Made by a program: the position numbers and the translations under genes. Positions 1 through 9,279 of a stretch of 64,000 nucleotides of DNA are shown here, piece after piece (within the stretch, counting starts at the first letter, position 1; each line of letters opens with the position of its first letter). Source of the stretch: CAMBRQ01 sp945870325 (GTDB lineage: Bacteria > Bacillota > Clostridia > Lachnospirales > Lachnospiraceae); the NCBI RefSeq assembly GCF_050313795.1, contig NZ_JBNPMC010000001.1, forward strand, positions 1 to 64,000, given 5' to 3'. The notes beneath the pieces are model-generated. The model made no database searches. It saw only the letters and a list, made by a program, of their open reading frames with translations, and was not told where the DNA came from.

Positions 1-73
1 AGTGCTAACAATTTTCTTAAAAACATTAATTTTTTATAAACTTTTTTAAAGTTTTATTCCTCCACACAGATAT

Positions 74-3000
74 TTATTCAATACTCTTTAATGATTCCAC
101 CATATCAATCTTTCGAAGTTTAAAGAACATCACTCCATTTACAATCATCGAGAATGCCAGGGTAAATAGCAGGCTGTATATGTAACTTGGCAGATTGATC
201 GTTCTTCCGAACATCGCTGCATCCACCTCAACCGTCTGGATCACAAACAGATGGAGGAACTTTCCGAATACAACGCCCACCGCTGCGCCGATGAAAGTCA
301 GCAGTATATTCTCTCTGTATACATATGCCGCTACTTCCGGGTCGTAGAATCCAAGCACCTTTAATGTAGCAAGTTCTCTCTGACGCTCTGTGATATTAAT
401 ATTGTTCAGGTTATAGAGCACAACGAATGCCAGCATGCCGGCAGAGATAATCAATACCACAATAACCAGATTCAGGCTCTTGAGCATATCATTCAACTGT
501 TTCTCGATATCATGCATATAACTGACACTTAACACTTCATCTTCTGCCAGAATCTCCTTGCCCACATCTTCCAATTCTTTCTTAGAATAAGAATCATCTA
601 CCGCGAAGAAAATACTGTTGTATTCAGGCTCTTCCCCGAATACCTCTTCATAATACACTGGTGTAAAATATATATAATGCCCCATATAGTTCTCACAGAT
701 ATTCTCAATCTTCACTTCTTTATTGCCGGTCTCTTCATCTTTGATGTAGATCGTATCACCAATCTTGACATCTAGAAGTTTTGCTGTCTTCTCACTGATA
801 ATCACGCCATGATCTGATAATTCATAAGTTTCTTTCGTTTTTCGATCTCGGAAATGCACATACTGTTCCGCTTCTTCCGGTGTCCCCAATACACATTCAT
901 AGGTCGCCCGTTCTTTCTTTCCGTTGGTCAGCGTCACATTCTTCATATATGCATCCATGAAACGGTCCACATCCTTGTCCTTCTCAAGGAATGCCTGAAG
1001 ATCGTTCTTGTCCTCCTCAGTCAGATCCTCCTGAAGATAAATGCTTCCATCATATATCTGCAACTCTTTATACTGGATATCTGCAATCTCAAAGATAGAA
1101 TCCCTGAGTCCAAATCCTACTATCATCAGCGCCATACAGCCTCCGATGCCGAAGATCGTCATAAAGAAACGCTTCTTATACCGCATCAGATTCCGAATCG
1201 TAGACTTCCACGAAAAATTCAGGTGTTTCCAGATAATTCCGATTCGCTCCAGGAATACTCTCTTTCCTTTCTTTGGTGCCGGAGGTCTCATAAGAACTGC
1301 CGGCTGCGCTCCCAATTCCCTGTAGCATGCTCCAAAGGTTGCCACAGTTGTACATGCAATCGCCGCTCCGGATGCAATCGCCGCGTAAGTCCAGTTATAT
1401 GGAACCAGAATATGCGTAACATGTGGATAGATAATTCCATAAGCATAGATAATAATATATGGCAGGAGTTTCTCTCCGATCAGCACGCCAATCACACTGC
1501 CTCCCACCGTCGCAAGAAGCGCATATCCAAGATATTTTCCGGCAATCGCTCTTTTACTGTAGCCAAGGGCTTTCATCGTTCCGATCTCGATTCTCTGTTC
1601 TTCTACCATACGAGTCATGCTGGTCAGACTGATCAGTGCCGCAACCAAGAAGAAGATTACCGGGAATACCTGTCCGATTGCACGCATTCTGTCCGCATTC
1701 TCCCCGTATCCATTCAGTTCAGGAAGCGTACTGCGATCATAGACATACCACTTAGGGAGGTCCAGATCTTCTAGTTCTGCTTCTGCATCCGCAATCTTCT
1801 GCTCGCCATCCGCAATCTCTTCTTCTGCTTCCTTTTTCCCTTCTTCGTAGTCTGCCTTCGCATCTTCTAATTCTTGTGTCTTTGCCTCCAATTCCTGTTC
1901 GCCCGAAAGAAGCGTGGTCTCCTGAGATTTCAACTCTTTCCATCCCGAATCAATCTGGGACTGCCCTGACTGAATCTGTTCATACGCCTGTTGTAATACG
2001 GACTCATTCGCATCCAGCATGACCTTCGTTCCTGTCAACTGCTGCTTCGCACTCTGAAACTGTTGCCTGGCTGCCTCCAGCGCCGCATTCTGTTCTGAAT
2101 ACTCCTGCTCTGCAGCATCCAACTCCTGCTTCGCCGCTGCAGCCTGTGATTTTAATACTTCCAACTGTGCCTGAAGGTCTGCACTCTGTCCTGGCTGCCC
2201 TGTCTGTTCTCCTGTGCGATTCTGTCCTGCCCGAACTGTTTCCAGTTGTTCCTGATTCGACTGGTCTGGTGCTACCGGATCCGGTTCGCCCGGCTGTTCT
2301 GGTTCTACCGGCTCTGGATTCGGCTGGTTTCCTGCGCCTTCCAGAATTGCTTCCAATGATTTTATCGCATCCAGCAATTCATAATAGGATGCCCACCCCT
2401 GATCCAATTGTTCTCTCCCCTGTGCAAGTGCCGCTTCTCCCTCCTGTATCTTCGCTTCTGCTTCCGGTCTGCCGGCTTCAAACTCTGCAAGCCCTTGTTC
2501 ATATGCCGCTTTTCCATTTCTTAACTGTTGCATACCGGAATAGTATTCAGATTTCGCACTATCCAGTTCTTTTTGCTTCGAATTAAGCGTTGATTTTGCA
2601 TCTGCGATCTTTTTCTTTCCATCTTCTATCTCAGCTCTGGCTTCCTGGATCTGGCTCTCTCCATCCGCGATCTTCTGTGCGGCATCTGCAAGTTCCGCTT
2701 CCGCCTCTGCCTTACCTTCTGCCAGTTCCGTTCTTGCATCCTCCAGTTCCTCATTCGCCTCATCAATGATATCCTGTCTTCGCGCCTCGCTTCGCTCATC
2801 CGTAATACCTTCGATTCGATCTATAACTGCCTCAATCTTCTCATCATATGCATCAGTAAATGCCGTAAGGTCAGCAGCCCCTTCGACCTGCACATAGACT
2901 TCCGTATACACATCCAGATCGAATGTATTCTCAGGCACCACCAGAAATCCATTAATACTTCCGGTTCCTATGGTTGTACTCCCTCGGTTTAAAGATATGT

Positions 3001-3523
3001 AACACGCACTGCTTCCTGTTCCAACCACCGTCAGTTCCTCTGTCTTCAGCGTATCCGATACGGGATCATCCGTTCCTGACAACAAGACAATCTTATCTCC
3101 CACTTCATATCCCATTCTATCATCTGCCAGACATTCTCCCACTTTCTCAGGCAGACGCCCTTCTGTGACCTCCGCCATATTCATCTCATCGCCGAGAGAC
3201 ATGACATGCAATGCATACTGTTCTTCGTCCGTGTTGGTTAAGAAATCCGCACTATAGGCACCTTCCGCCCTCCATACACCTTCTACCTCTTCAATCGCTG
3301 CAATGTCATCCTCTGTAATTCCCATCGTGCTCACAGCCTTAATATCCATAAGGCTTGAATCATCCAGATAAGCATCACCCGTAATCCGCATTGACGGCTC
3401 AGACGAACGGATCCCTGAGAAAAACGCCACACCCAGCGCAACGATAAAAAGAATCGAGAGGAAACGTCCCGGACTCTTTCGAATCTCCATATAAAAATCT
3501 TTACGCGTCGCTTTTGTTCCCAT
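74..3523 (-). CDS. MacB/FtsX-type ABC transporter permease with a long extracytoplasmic coiled coil
   Basis: A 1,149-residue membrane protein, probably the permease of an export or envelope-stress ABC system that uses the ATPase encoded just upstream in the operon (24-nt gap). An N-terminal membrane helix (about residues 18-38) is followed by a periplasm-type domain. About residues 240-590 are Ala/Glu/Lys/Gln-rich heptads typical of a long coiled coil, interrupted near 400-435 by a Pro/Glu/Gln-rich linker. Two FtsX domains follow, near 615-745 and 1010-1145; each has the conserved cytoplasmic pattern E-x-R-x-E-(I/L)-(G/A)-T-(M/L)-K-x-LG. The start has an AGGAG about 12 nt upstream. The architecture matches the large Firmicute two-FtsX permeases often labelled YhgE-like or putative lipoprotein/bacteriocin exporters. 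The substrate cannot be read from the sequence. Confidence 0.9.
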   Translation of the reverse strand: MGTKATRKDFYMEIRKSPGRFLSILFIVALGVAFFSGIRSSEPSMRITGDAYLDDSSLMDIKAVSTMGITEDDIAAIEEVEGVWRAEGAYSADFLTNTDEEQYALHVMSLGDEMNMAEVTEGRLPEKVGECLADDRMGYEVGDKIVLLSGTDDPVSDTLKTEELTVVGTGSSACYISLNRGSTTIGTGSINGFLVVPENTFDLDVYTEVYVQVEGAADLTAFTDAYDEKIEAVIDRIEGITDERSEARRQDIIDEANEELEDARTELAEGKAEAEAELADAAQKIADGESQIQEARAEIEDGKKKIADAKSTLNSKQKELDSAKSEYYSGMQQLRNGKAAYEQGLAEFEAGRPEAEAKIQEGEAALAQGREQLDQGWASYYELLDAIKSLEAILEGAGNQPNPEPVEPEQPGEPDPVAPDQSNQEQLETVRAGQNRTGEQTGQPGQSADLQAQLEVLKSQAAAAKQELDAAEQEYSEQNAALEAARQQFQSAKQQLTGTKVMLDANESVLQQAYEQIQSGQSQIDSGWKELKSQETTLLSGEQELEAKTQELEDAKADYEEGKKEAEEEIADGEQKIADAEAELEDLDLPKWYVYDRSTLPELNGYGENADRMRAIGQVFPVIFFLVAALISLTSMTRMVEEQRIEIGTMKALGYSKRAIAGKYLGYALLATVGGSVIGVLIGEKLLPYIIIYAYGIIYPHVTHILVPYNWTYAAIASGAAIACTTVATFGACYRELGAQPAVLMRPPAPKKGKRVFLERIGIIWKHLNFSWKSTIRNLMRYKKRFFMTIFGIGGCMALMIVGFGLRDSIFEIADIQYKELQIYDGSIYLQEDLTEEDKNDLQAFLEKDKDVDRFMDAYMKNVTLTNGKKERATYECVLGTPEEAEQYVHFRDRKTKETYELSDHGVIISEKTAKLLDVKIGDTIYIKDEETGNKEVKIENICENYMGHYIYFTPVYYEEVFGEEPEYNSIFFAVDDSYSKKELEDVGKEILAEDEVLSVSYMHDIEKQLNDMLKSLNLVIVVLIISAGMLAFVVLYNLNNINITERQRELATLKVLGFYDPEVAAYVYRENILLTFIGAAVGVVFGKFLHLFVIQTVEVDAAMFGRTINLPSYIYSLLFTLAFSMIVNGVMFFKLRKIDMVESLKSIE

Positions 3524-3547
3524 TTATTCCCAATACTCCTATGTCTT

Positions 3548-4252
3548 CTACCATTCTATCGTCTCAACCGGCACCGGATGTTTATTCTCAATGATATCCG
3601 CCACTTTGCCGTTCTTAATCTTGATCACCCGGTCTGCCATCGGGGCTATCGCCGAGTTATGCGTAATCAGGATAACGGTCATTCCCTTATTACGGCAGGT
3701 ATCCTGCAACAGTTTCAGGATTGATTTCCCCGTATTATAATCCAGGGCACCTGTCGGTTCATCACACAGAAGCAGTTTCGGATTCTTCGCCAATGCTCTC
3801 GCGATCGACACTCTCTGCTGCTCCCCTCCGGATAACTGCGCAGGGAAATTATCCAGCCGTTCTCCAAGCCCTACCTCTTCCAGCACCGCTCTGGCATCCA
3901 TCGGATCCTTGCAGATCTGAAGCGCCAACTCCACATTCTCCAACGCTGTTAGGTTCGGAATCAGGTTATAGAACTGGAACACGAACCCGATATCATCCCT
4001 CCGGTAAGCCGTAAGCTGCTTCTGGGAATAACTCGCAATATCCTGCCCATCCACCAGCACCTTGCCTTCTGAAGCCGTATCCATCCCGCCAAGAATATTC
4101 AGAACCGTCGTCTTTCCCGCACCGCTTGGACCTACGACAACAGCGAATTCTCCTTTATGAATCTGAAAATCAATCCCTGCCGCTGCCATAATCTCGACTT
4201 CGCCCATTCTGTATATCTTCTTTACATCTTCTAATGAGACAAATCCACTCAT
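3548..4252 (-). CDS. ABC transporter ATP-binding protein (LolD/MacB family)
   Basis: A 234-residue nucleotide-binding subunit, the usual length for this family. Walker A reads GPSGAGKTT (about residue 42), the signature is LSGGEQQR (about 140), Walker B is LLLCDEPTGALD, and the H-loop is ITHN. These belong to the LolD/MacB/FtsE branch, which energises FtsX-type permeases. It is the first gene of a two-gene operon with the large FtsX permease, so the two should form one transporter. GGAGG lies 6 nt before the ATG. Confidence 0.92.
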   Translation of the reverse strand: MSGFVSLEDVKKIYRMGEVEIMAAAGIDFQIHKGEFAVVVGPSGAGKTTVLNILGGMDTASEGKVLVDGQDIASYSQKQLTAYRRDDIGFVFQFYNLIPNLTALENVELALQICKDPMDARAVLEEVGLGERLDNFPAQLSGGEQQRVSIARALAKNPKLLLCDEPTGALDYNTGKSILKLLQDTCRNKGMTVILITHNSAIAPMADRVIKIKNGKVADIIENKHPVPVETIEW

Positions 4253-4292
4253 ATGTTTCCTCCGAACGTTAATTCCATTATTGTACGAATCA

Positions 4293-4321
4293 ATTATATC
4301 ATGTATGATAGCCGAAGAGAA
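4293..4321 (-). promoter_or_regulatory. Candidate sigma-A promoter of the FtsX ABC operon
   Basis: A perfect -10 (TATAAT, 4293-4298 on the complement) with a 17-nt spacer to a poor -35 (TTCTCT, 4316-4321), about 40 nt upstream of the ATPase start. The -35 is weak, so the promoter may need an activator. Confidence 0.4.
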
Positions 4322-4420
4322 ATGACTTATTTATAAAACTATTATAAAAAAGGACATGCATAGTACATCCTCCCGAAAGTTGATGTAAGATAGGAACGCA
4401 GTTTCCTATATTGCAAAACA

Positions 4421-4453
4421 ACGGAACAAATGGATCATTTCCATCCGCTCCGT
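4421..4453 (-). terminator. Rho-independent terminator of the purF-like gene
   Basis: A 13-bp stem with some G-U pairs (arms 4421-4433 and 4441-4453), a 7-nt loop, then TTGTTTTG on the minus strand. A second small hairpin (4391-4408, TAGGAA/TTCCTA) lies just beyond it. Confidence 0.75.
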
Positions 4454-4465
4454 CATCAGACTCAA

Positions 4466-4546
4466 TTATCTATTCTCCCGTTTTCTTCTGTACCGATGCC
4501 CGGATACCACCAGCGCTGCAACAACACCGATACTGGAAATTCCCAA
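4466..4546 (-). CDS. Possible 26-residue membrane micropeptide (uncertain)
   Basis: Directly after the PurF-like stop codon, a TTG-initiated frame encodes a hydrophobic stretch (ISSIGVVAALVVSG) followed by a basic tail (HRYRRKRENR). This looks like a single-pass peptide, or like the tail of a sortase substrate without the LPxTG motif. AAAGAG 7 nt upstream is a weak ribosome site that overlaps the preceding gene. It ends 13 nt before the hairpin terminator. It could be chance; only the hydrophobic-plus-basic organisation argues for it. Confidence 0.2.
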   Translation of the reverse strand: MGISSIGVVAALVVSGHRYRRKRENR

Positions 4547-4550
4547 CGTT

Positions 4551-5963
4551 TTACTCTTTCCCGTCAAAACAATAAGTACAAACCTTACAAGGCTCAATCC
4601 CAATAGATGCCAACAGATCATCCAGTCTATGATACCGCAGCGTCGTAAAATTCTGCTGTTTCCTGATATCCTCGATCATCTGCGCGTATCTGCAAGTACA
4701 TGGATTCGAATATTCCTCCAGCACCTCTTTTGACACTTCATCACCTTCACGTTTCTTAATCATCTGCCTTGCGATCAGTTCCATCTCTGATTTGGAACGT
4801 GAGAAGTTCAGATACTTACAACCGTACATAATCGGCGGACATGCCGGACGGACATGTACTTCTTTGGCTCCGCTCTGATACAAGAATTCTGTCGTCTCAC
4901 GAAGCTGGGTTCCACGCACGATAGAATCATCAATCAGAAGCAGTTTCTTATTCTCAATCAAGGCATGTACCGGGATCAGTTTCATACGTGCAATCAGGTT
5001 ACGCTGACTCTGATTAGTCGGCATGAAAGAACGTGGCCATGTCGGAGTATACTTAATAAACGGTCTGGCATATGGAATGCCTGATTCATTCGCATATCCA
5101 ATCGCATGGGCAACGCCGGAATCCGGTACACCCGCAACAATATCCGGACGAACAGAATCCCCATCTCTCTTTGCCAGCATGCTTCCACATTTATAACGCA
5201 TCTCTTCTACGTTAACACCCTCATAAGCAGAAGTCGGATATCCATAATATACCCACAAGAAAGAACAGATCTTCATCTCTTCCTGCGGTCCGCTTAACAC
5301 TTCAACACCTTCCGGAGTAACGTACACAATCTCTGCAGGACCTAACATTTTATAATCTGTGTATCCAAGATTAATATAAGCGTGACTTTCAAAAGACACA
5401 CAATAAGCATCTGATTTGCGGCCAACTACAAGCGGAGTTCTTCCGTAACGGTCTCTGGCCGCATAGATTCCATCTTTCGTCATTACCAGCATAGTCATGG
5501 AACCATCAATCAATTCCTGCACATATTTGATTCCTTCCAGGATAGAATCTTTTTCACAGATCAGCGCTGCAACCAGTTCTGTTACATTAATCTGTCCATT
5601 TGTCATCTCCTGAAAATGAGAATGTGCATTATTATATAACAGATTTAATAACTTTTCATAATTATTCACCTTACCAACCGTTGTAATCGCAAAACTTCCC
5701 AGATGGGACTGAATCAACAGCGGCTGTGGCTCAAAATCAGAGATACATCCAATTCCAAGATGTCCTTTCATCTCGCTGACATCTCGGTCGAATTTCGTAC
5801 GAAATGGCGAATTCTCAATATTATGAATCGCACGGTTGAAACCATCTTCTCCATATGTTGCCATTCCGCCTCGTCTCGTTCCAAGATGTGAATGATAATC
5901 TACTCCATAAAAAAGTTCCAATACACAATCATTTTTTGATGCTACACCAAAAAATCCTCCCAT
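4551..5963 (-). CDS. PurF-like amidophosphoribosyltransferase paralogue lacking the N-terminal catalytic Cys
   Basis: A 470-residue protein with the class II glutamine amidotransferase (Ntn) fold followed by a type I phosphoribosyltransferase domain. The PRPP loop reads LLLIDDSIVRGTQ (about residues 345-357), and the C-terminal CTYC resembles the Fe-S cysteine pair of Bacillus-type PurF. True PurF exposes Cys as residue 1 after Met or propeptide removal. Here the protein begins MGGFFGVAS, with Gly in that place and the next Cys only at residue 13, while other glutaminase-fold segments (HLGTRRGG, GIGCISD) persist. It may therefore act with free ammonia, or have another role. It lies 83 nt after gatB but has its own promoter. 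It is clearly PurF family; the exact reaction is unknown. Confidence 0.85.
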   Translation of the reverse strand: MGGFFGVASKNDCVLELFYGVDYHSHLGTRRGGMATYGEDGFNRAIHNIENSPFRTKFDRDVSEMKGHLGIGCISDFEPQPLLIQSHLGSFAITTVGKVNNYEKLLNLLYNNAHSHFQEMTNGQINVTELVAALICEKDSILEGIKYVQELIDGSMTMLVMTKDGIYAARDRYGRTPLVVGRKSDAYCVSFESHAYINLGYTDYKMLGPAEIVYVTPEGVEVLSGPQEEMKICSFLWVYYGYPTSAYEGVNVEEMRYKCGSMLAKRDGDSVRPDIVAGVPDSGVAHAIGYANESGIPYARPFIKYTPTWPRSFMPTNQSQRNLIARMKLIPVHALIENKKLLLIDDSIVRGTQLRETTEFLYQSGAKEVHVRPACPPIMYGCKYLNFSRSKSEMELIARQMIKKREGDEVSKEVLEEYSNPCTCRYAQMIEDIRKQQNFTTLRYHRLDDLLASIGIEPCKVCTYCFDGKE

Positions 5964-6020
5964 TATGACATCTCCTTTTCATTTTTATAATAAATTATCT
6001 TTTTGTTTTATTCCTCCAAA

Positions 6021-6049
6021 ATTGTATCACAAGAATACCTGCTTGTCTA
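6021..6049 (-). promoter_or_regulatory. Sigma-A promoter of the purF-like gene, overlapping the gatB stop
   Basis: TAGACA (6044-6049), 17-nt spacer, TACAAT (6021-6026): five of six matches in each box. It begins inside the last codons of gatB, so the PurF paralogue can be transcribed separately from the T-box operon. Confidence 0.6.
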
Positions 6050-7486
6050 ACATTCCTTAAGCATCTCTTTCAATTTCTGATTAACCATGCCCGGATTTGC
6101 CTTCCCCTTCATGGCTTTCATGGTCTGCCCTACCAAAGCGCCGAGAGCCTTTTCTTTACCACCCTTATAATCAGCAACTGCCTGTGGATGATCCGCAATG
6201 ACTTTTTCAAGCACTTCAATCAGAGCACCTTCATCATTGACAGTCTTAAGTCCATGCTCTTCTACATATTTCTCCGGGTCGATATCCTCTGCAAATATTT
6301 TTTCAAATACTTCTTTTGCAACGGAACTATTGACAGTTCCTGCTTCAGTCAGTCCTATTAATTTCGCCAGATTCTCCGGTGAAAATTTAATATCTTCCGG
6401 CTCCATATCATGATCCTTCAGAAGGCGCAGTGTCTCAACCATCAGCCAGTTGGATACTTTCTTCGGCTTCTTGCAGATTGCTGTTGTGGCTTCAAAGATA
6501 TCTGCCATATGCTTAGAATTCGTGATAATCTCTGCATCATACTGCGGAATATCGAATTCTTTTTTGTACCTTTCCAGTTTCTCCGTACGAAGTTCCGGCT
6601 GCTGTGCCTTAATCTTCGCAATCCATTCATCACTGATCACGATCGGCACCAGATCCGGTTCTGGAAAATAACGATAATCCTGGGCATCTTCTTTGGAACG
6701 CATCGCATAAGAAGACTCCTTATTATCATCCCATCTTCTGGTCTCCTGGATGACTTCTTTTCCCTCTTCTAACAATTCAATCTGACGCTCTCTTTCTCCT
6801 TCAATGGCTCTCGCAATTGCTTTGAAAGAATTCAGATTCTTCATCTCTGTTCTGATTCCAAACTTCTCTGTTCCAACCTCTCTTACCGATAAGTTAACAT
6901 CGGCTCTCATAGAACCTTCCTGAAGTTTACAATCAGATGCGCCGAGATATTGAATGATCGTACGCAGTTTTTCAAGATAAGCGATTACTTCATCGGCGGA
7001 ACGCATATCCGGTTCAGATACGATCTCTACCAATGGAACACCACTTCGGTTGTAATCAACCAGGGAAGTGTCATCCCACTCGTCATGAACCAGTTTTCCC
7101 GCATCCTCCTCCATATGCATCTCGTGAATGCGGACTTTTTTCTTAAGGTCTCCTACTTCGATCTCTACATAGCCGTTTCTCGCAATCGGCAGATATAACT
7201 GAGAGATCTGATAGTTCTGCGGATTATCCGGATAGAAGTAATTCTTACGGTCGAACTTGCACACCTGTGTAATATCACAGTTAGTTGCCAAACCGATTGC
7301 CATCGCATATTCAACCACCTGCTTGTTCAATACAGGAAGAGAGCCCGGCATACCTGTACACACCGGACAGGTATGGGTATTCGGCGCGCCTCCGAATTCG
7401 GTACTGCAAGAGCAGAATATCTTTGTCTTTGTTGCTAATTCTACATGGACTTCAAGTCCGATGACTGTCTCATACTGTTTTGCCAT
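6047..7486 (-). CDS. gatB: Asp-tRNA(Asn)/Glu-tRNA(Gln) amidotransferase subunit B
   Basis: The tRNA-binding kinase-like subunit of GatCAB; it phosphorylates and amidates the mischarged aminoacyl end using ammonia from GatA. The 479-residue length is standard. It opens with the family pattern GLEVHVEL, has FYPDNPQNYQISQ (about residues 83-95), and the cysteines near residues 25-42 (CSC, CPVC) are the zinc ligands. The helical and YqeY-like tail domains follow from about residue 300. It starts 2 nt after the gatA stop, so it is translationally coupled as the last gene of the aspS-gatCAB operon. Confidence 0.97.
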   Translation of the reverse strand: MAKQYETVIGLEVHVELATKTKIFCSCSTEFGGAPNTHTCPVCTGMPGSLPVLNKQVVEYAMAIGLATNCDITQVCKFDRKNYFYPDNPQNYQISQLYLPIARNGYVEIEVGDLKKKVRIHEMHMEEDAGKLVHDEWDDTSLVDYNRSGVPLVEIVSEPDMRSADEVIAYLEKLRTIIQYLGASDCKLQEGSMRADVNLSVREVGTEKFGIRTEMKNLNSFKAIARAIEGERERQIELLEEGKEVIQETRRWDDNKESSYAMRSKEDAQDYRYFPEPDLVPIVISDEWIAKIKAQQPELRTEKLERYKKEFDIPQYDAEIITNSKHMADIFEATTAICKKPKKVSNWLMVETLRLLKDHDMEPEDIKFSPENLAKLIGLTEAGTVNSSVAKEVFEKIFAEDIDPEKYVEEHGLKTVNDEGALIEVLEKVIADHPQAVADYKGGKEKALGALVGQTMKAMKGKANPGMVNQKLKEMLKEC

Positions 7487-7488
7487 GA

Positions 7489-8958
7489 CTATCTGCCCTC
7501 CTTTACTAACTCTGGTCTTTCATAAGTCCTGGTCTGTTCAAATGTATATGCCACGCGGATTATCTTATTTTCCTCAAAACAATTGCCGATGATCTGCATT
7601 CCTACCGGAAGTCCCTTAGAATCCGTTCCCACCGGAATGCTGATTCCCGGAAGGCCTGCAAGGTTCACAGATATCGTATAGATATCTCCCAGATACATCT
7701 TAAGCGGATCACTTAGGCTCTTGCCAAGTTCCGGCGCCGTCGTCGGGGATGCCGGTGCAATAATCACATCATATTTGGCAAATGCATTGTCAAACGCCTG
7801 CTTGATCAGCGCCTTTGTTCTCAATGCTTTCAGATAATATGCATCATAATAGCCAGAACTTAATACAAAAGATCCAAGCATAATCCTACGCTTCACCTCT
7901 GCTCCGAAACCTTCGGAACGAGTCTTCTTATACATATTGTGAAGACCTTCATACTCTTGTGTACGATAGCCATATTTTACTCCATCAAAACGGGACAGGT
8001 TGGAACTTGCTTCTGCAGATGCGATGACATAGTAGGCTGGAATCGCATACTGTACAAGGCTTAAGTCGAATTCCTCCACAATCGCACCTTTTTCTTCCAG
8101 AACCTTTACTGCCTCCAGAATCTTCTCTTTTACTTCTTTATCAAGACCATCTCCGAAATAATCTTTCGGGATTCCAATCTTCATGCCTTCCACATCTTCT
8201 ACCAGAGCACTGGTAAAATCATATTTTTCACGGGCAATCGATGTGCTGTCTTTCGGATCATGGGATGCAATCGCCTCAAGAATTGTCGCACAGTCTGCCA
8301 CATCCTTTGCAATTGGTCCAATCTGATCCAGAGAAGAACCATAAGCAATCAATCCATAACGGGATACTGTTCCATATGTGGGCTTGATTCCAACAACACC
8401 GCAGAAGGAACTCGGCTGACGGATAGACCCGCCTGTATCAGATCCCAGTGCGTACGGGCATTCCTCTGCTGCTACTGCCGCACAGGAACCACCAGAAGAA
8501 CCGCCCGGAACATGATTCAGATTCCATGGATTCTTCGTTTCTCCATAATAAGAAGTCTCAGTCGTACTTCCCATGGCAAATTCATCCATATTCGTCTTTC
8601 CGATGATGACTGCTCCCGCCCTCTCAAGGTTCAAGACTGCTTCTGCGGTAAATGTAGGCTTAAAATTGCCCAATATCTTAGAACTGCAGGTTGTCAGCAT
8701 ATCCTTTGTACACATATTATCTTTAATCGCAACCGGGACCCCCGCCAGTGGACCGGTCAACGTTCCGTGATCAATCAGTTTCTGCACTTCTTCGGCACGT
8801 TTCAGCGCACCTTCTTTGTCAATCGTCACGAAACTGTGAACGTCTTTTTCCATTTTTTCAATCTGCACAATAGAAGCCTTCACAGCATCCACTACAGATA
8901 TTTCTTTTGCCTTAATCTTCTTTCCTAATTCTACTGCTGTCAAACTTGTAATGTCCAT
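7489..8958 (-). CDS. gatA: Asp-tRNA(Asn)/Glu-tRNA(Gln) amidotransferase subunit A (glutaminase)
   Basis: The amidase-signature subunit that releases ammonia from glutamine or asparagine for GatB. The Ser-cisSer-Lys triad is present: Lys in VAIKDN (about residue 79), the Gly/Ser-rich GGSSGGS (about 153-159) and the nucleophile region DTGGSIRQP (about 174-182). The 489 residues agree with the family. It sits between gatC (16 nt upstream) and gatB (2 nt downstream). Confidence 0.97.
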   Translation of the reverse strand: MDITSLTAVELGKKIKAKEISVVDAVKASIVQIEKMEKDVHSFVTIDKEGALKRAEEVQKLIDHGTLTGPLAGVPVAIKDNMCTKDMLTTCSSKILGNFKPTFTAEAVLNLERAGAVIIGKTNMDEFAMGSTTETSYYGETKNPWNLNHVPGGSSGGSCAAVAAEECPYALGSDTGGSIRQPSSFCGVVGIKPTYGTVSRYGLIAYGSSLDQIGPIAKDVADCATILEAIASHDPKDSTSIAREKYDFTSALVEDVEGMKIGIPKDYFGDGLDKEVKEKILEAVKVLEEKGAIVEEFDLSLVQYAIPAYYVIASAEASSNLSRFDGVKYGYRTQEYEGLHNMYKKTRSEGFGAEVKRRIMLGSFVLSSGYYDAYYLKALRTKALIKQAFDNAFAKYDVIIAPASPTTAPELGKSLSDPLKMYLGDIYTISVNLAGLPGISIPVGTDSKGLPVGMQIIGNCFEENKIIRVAYTFEQTRTYERPELVKEGR

Positions 8959-8974
8959 CTTCGCTGTTCTCCTC

Positions 8975-9268
8975 CTATCCGATTGTTTTTGGCACTTTGA
9001 AACTGTTATCCTTCATAAGAGGTGCATTGGCAAGCGTGTCTTTGCTGCCATCTCCATTCACCACTACATCTTCGCGAAACACATTGTGAACAGGGAACAC
9101 ATGGGACATAGGCTCTATCCCTTCCGTATCCAGCTCATTCAGCGTATCAATGTAGTCCAGCATCTTCTCCATGTCGGCTTTGGCATTCTCCTTCTCTTCA
9201 CCGGATAATTCCAATTTCGCCAAAATTCCGACATATTCTATTGTCTCATCTGATATCTTATTTGCCAT
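8975..9268 (-). CDS. gatC: Asp-tRNA(Asn)/Glu-tRNA(Gln) amidotransferase subunit C
   Basis: A 97-residue GatC, the belt subunit that wraps GatA and GatB. Typical features are an N-terminal helix pair (I-x-Y-V-G-I-LAKLEL), the D-Y-I-D-T-L-N-E-L-D helix and the V-F-R-E-D tail segment. AGGAGG is 9 nt before the ATG. It follows the zinc-ribbon gene by 11 nt, so it belongs to the T-box-led operon. Confidence 0.95.
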   Translation of the reverse strand: MANKISDETIEYVGILAKLELSGEEKENAKADMEKMLDYIDTLNELDTEGIEPMSHVFPVHNVFREDVVVNGDGSKDTLANAPLMKDNSFKVPKTIG

Positions 9269-9279
9269 CTTATTTCCTC

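Noticed and set aside
2146..2586. 146-codon plus-strand frame inside the FtsX permease gene
   Set aside because: Antisense to the repetitive coiled-coil coding region; Leu/Pro-rich by complement, no start signal.
8260..8928. 222-codon plus-strand frame antisense to gatA
   Set aside because: A shadow of a well-conserved amidase gene; the product shows no domain.
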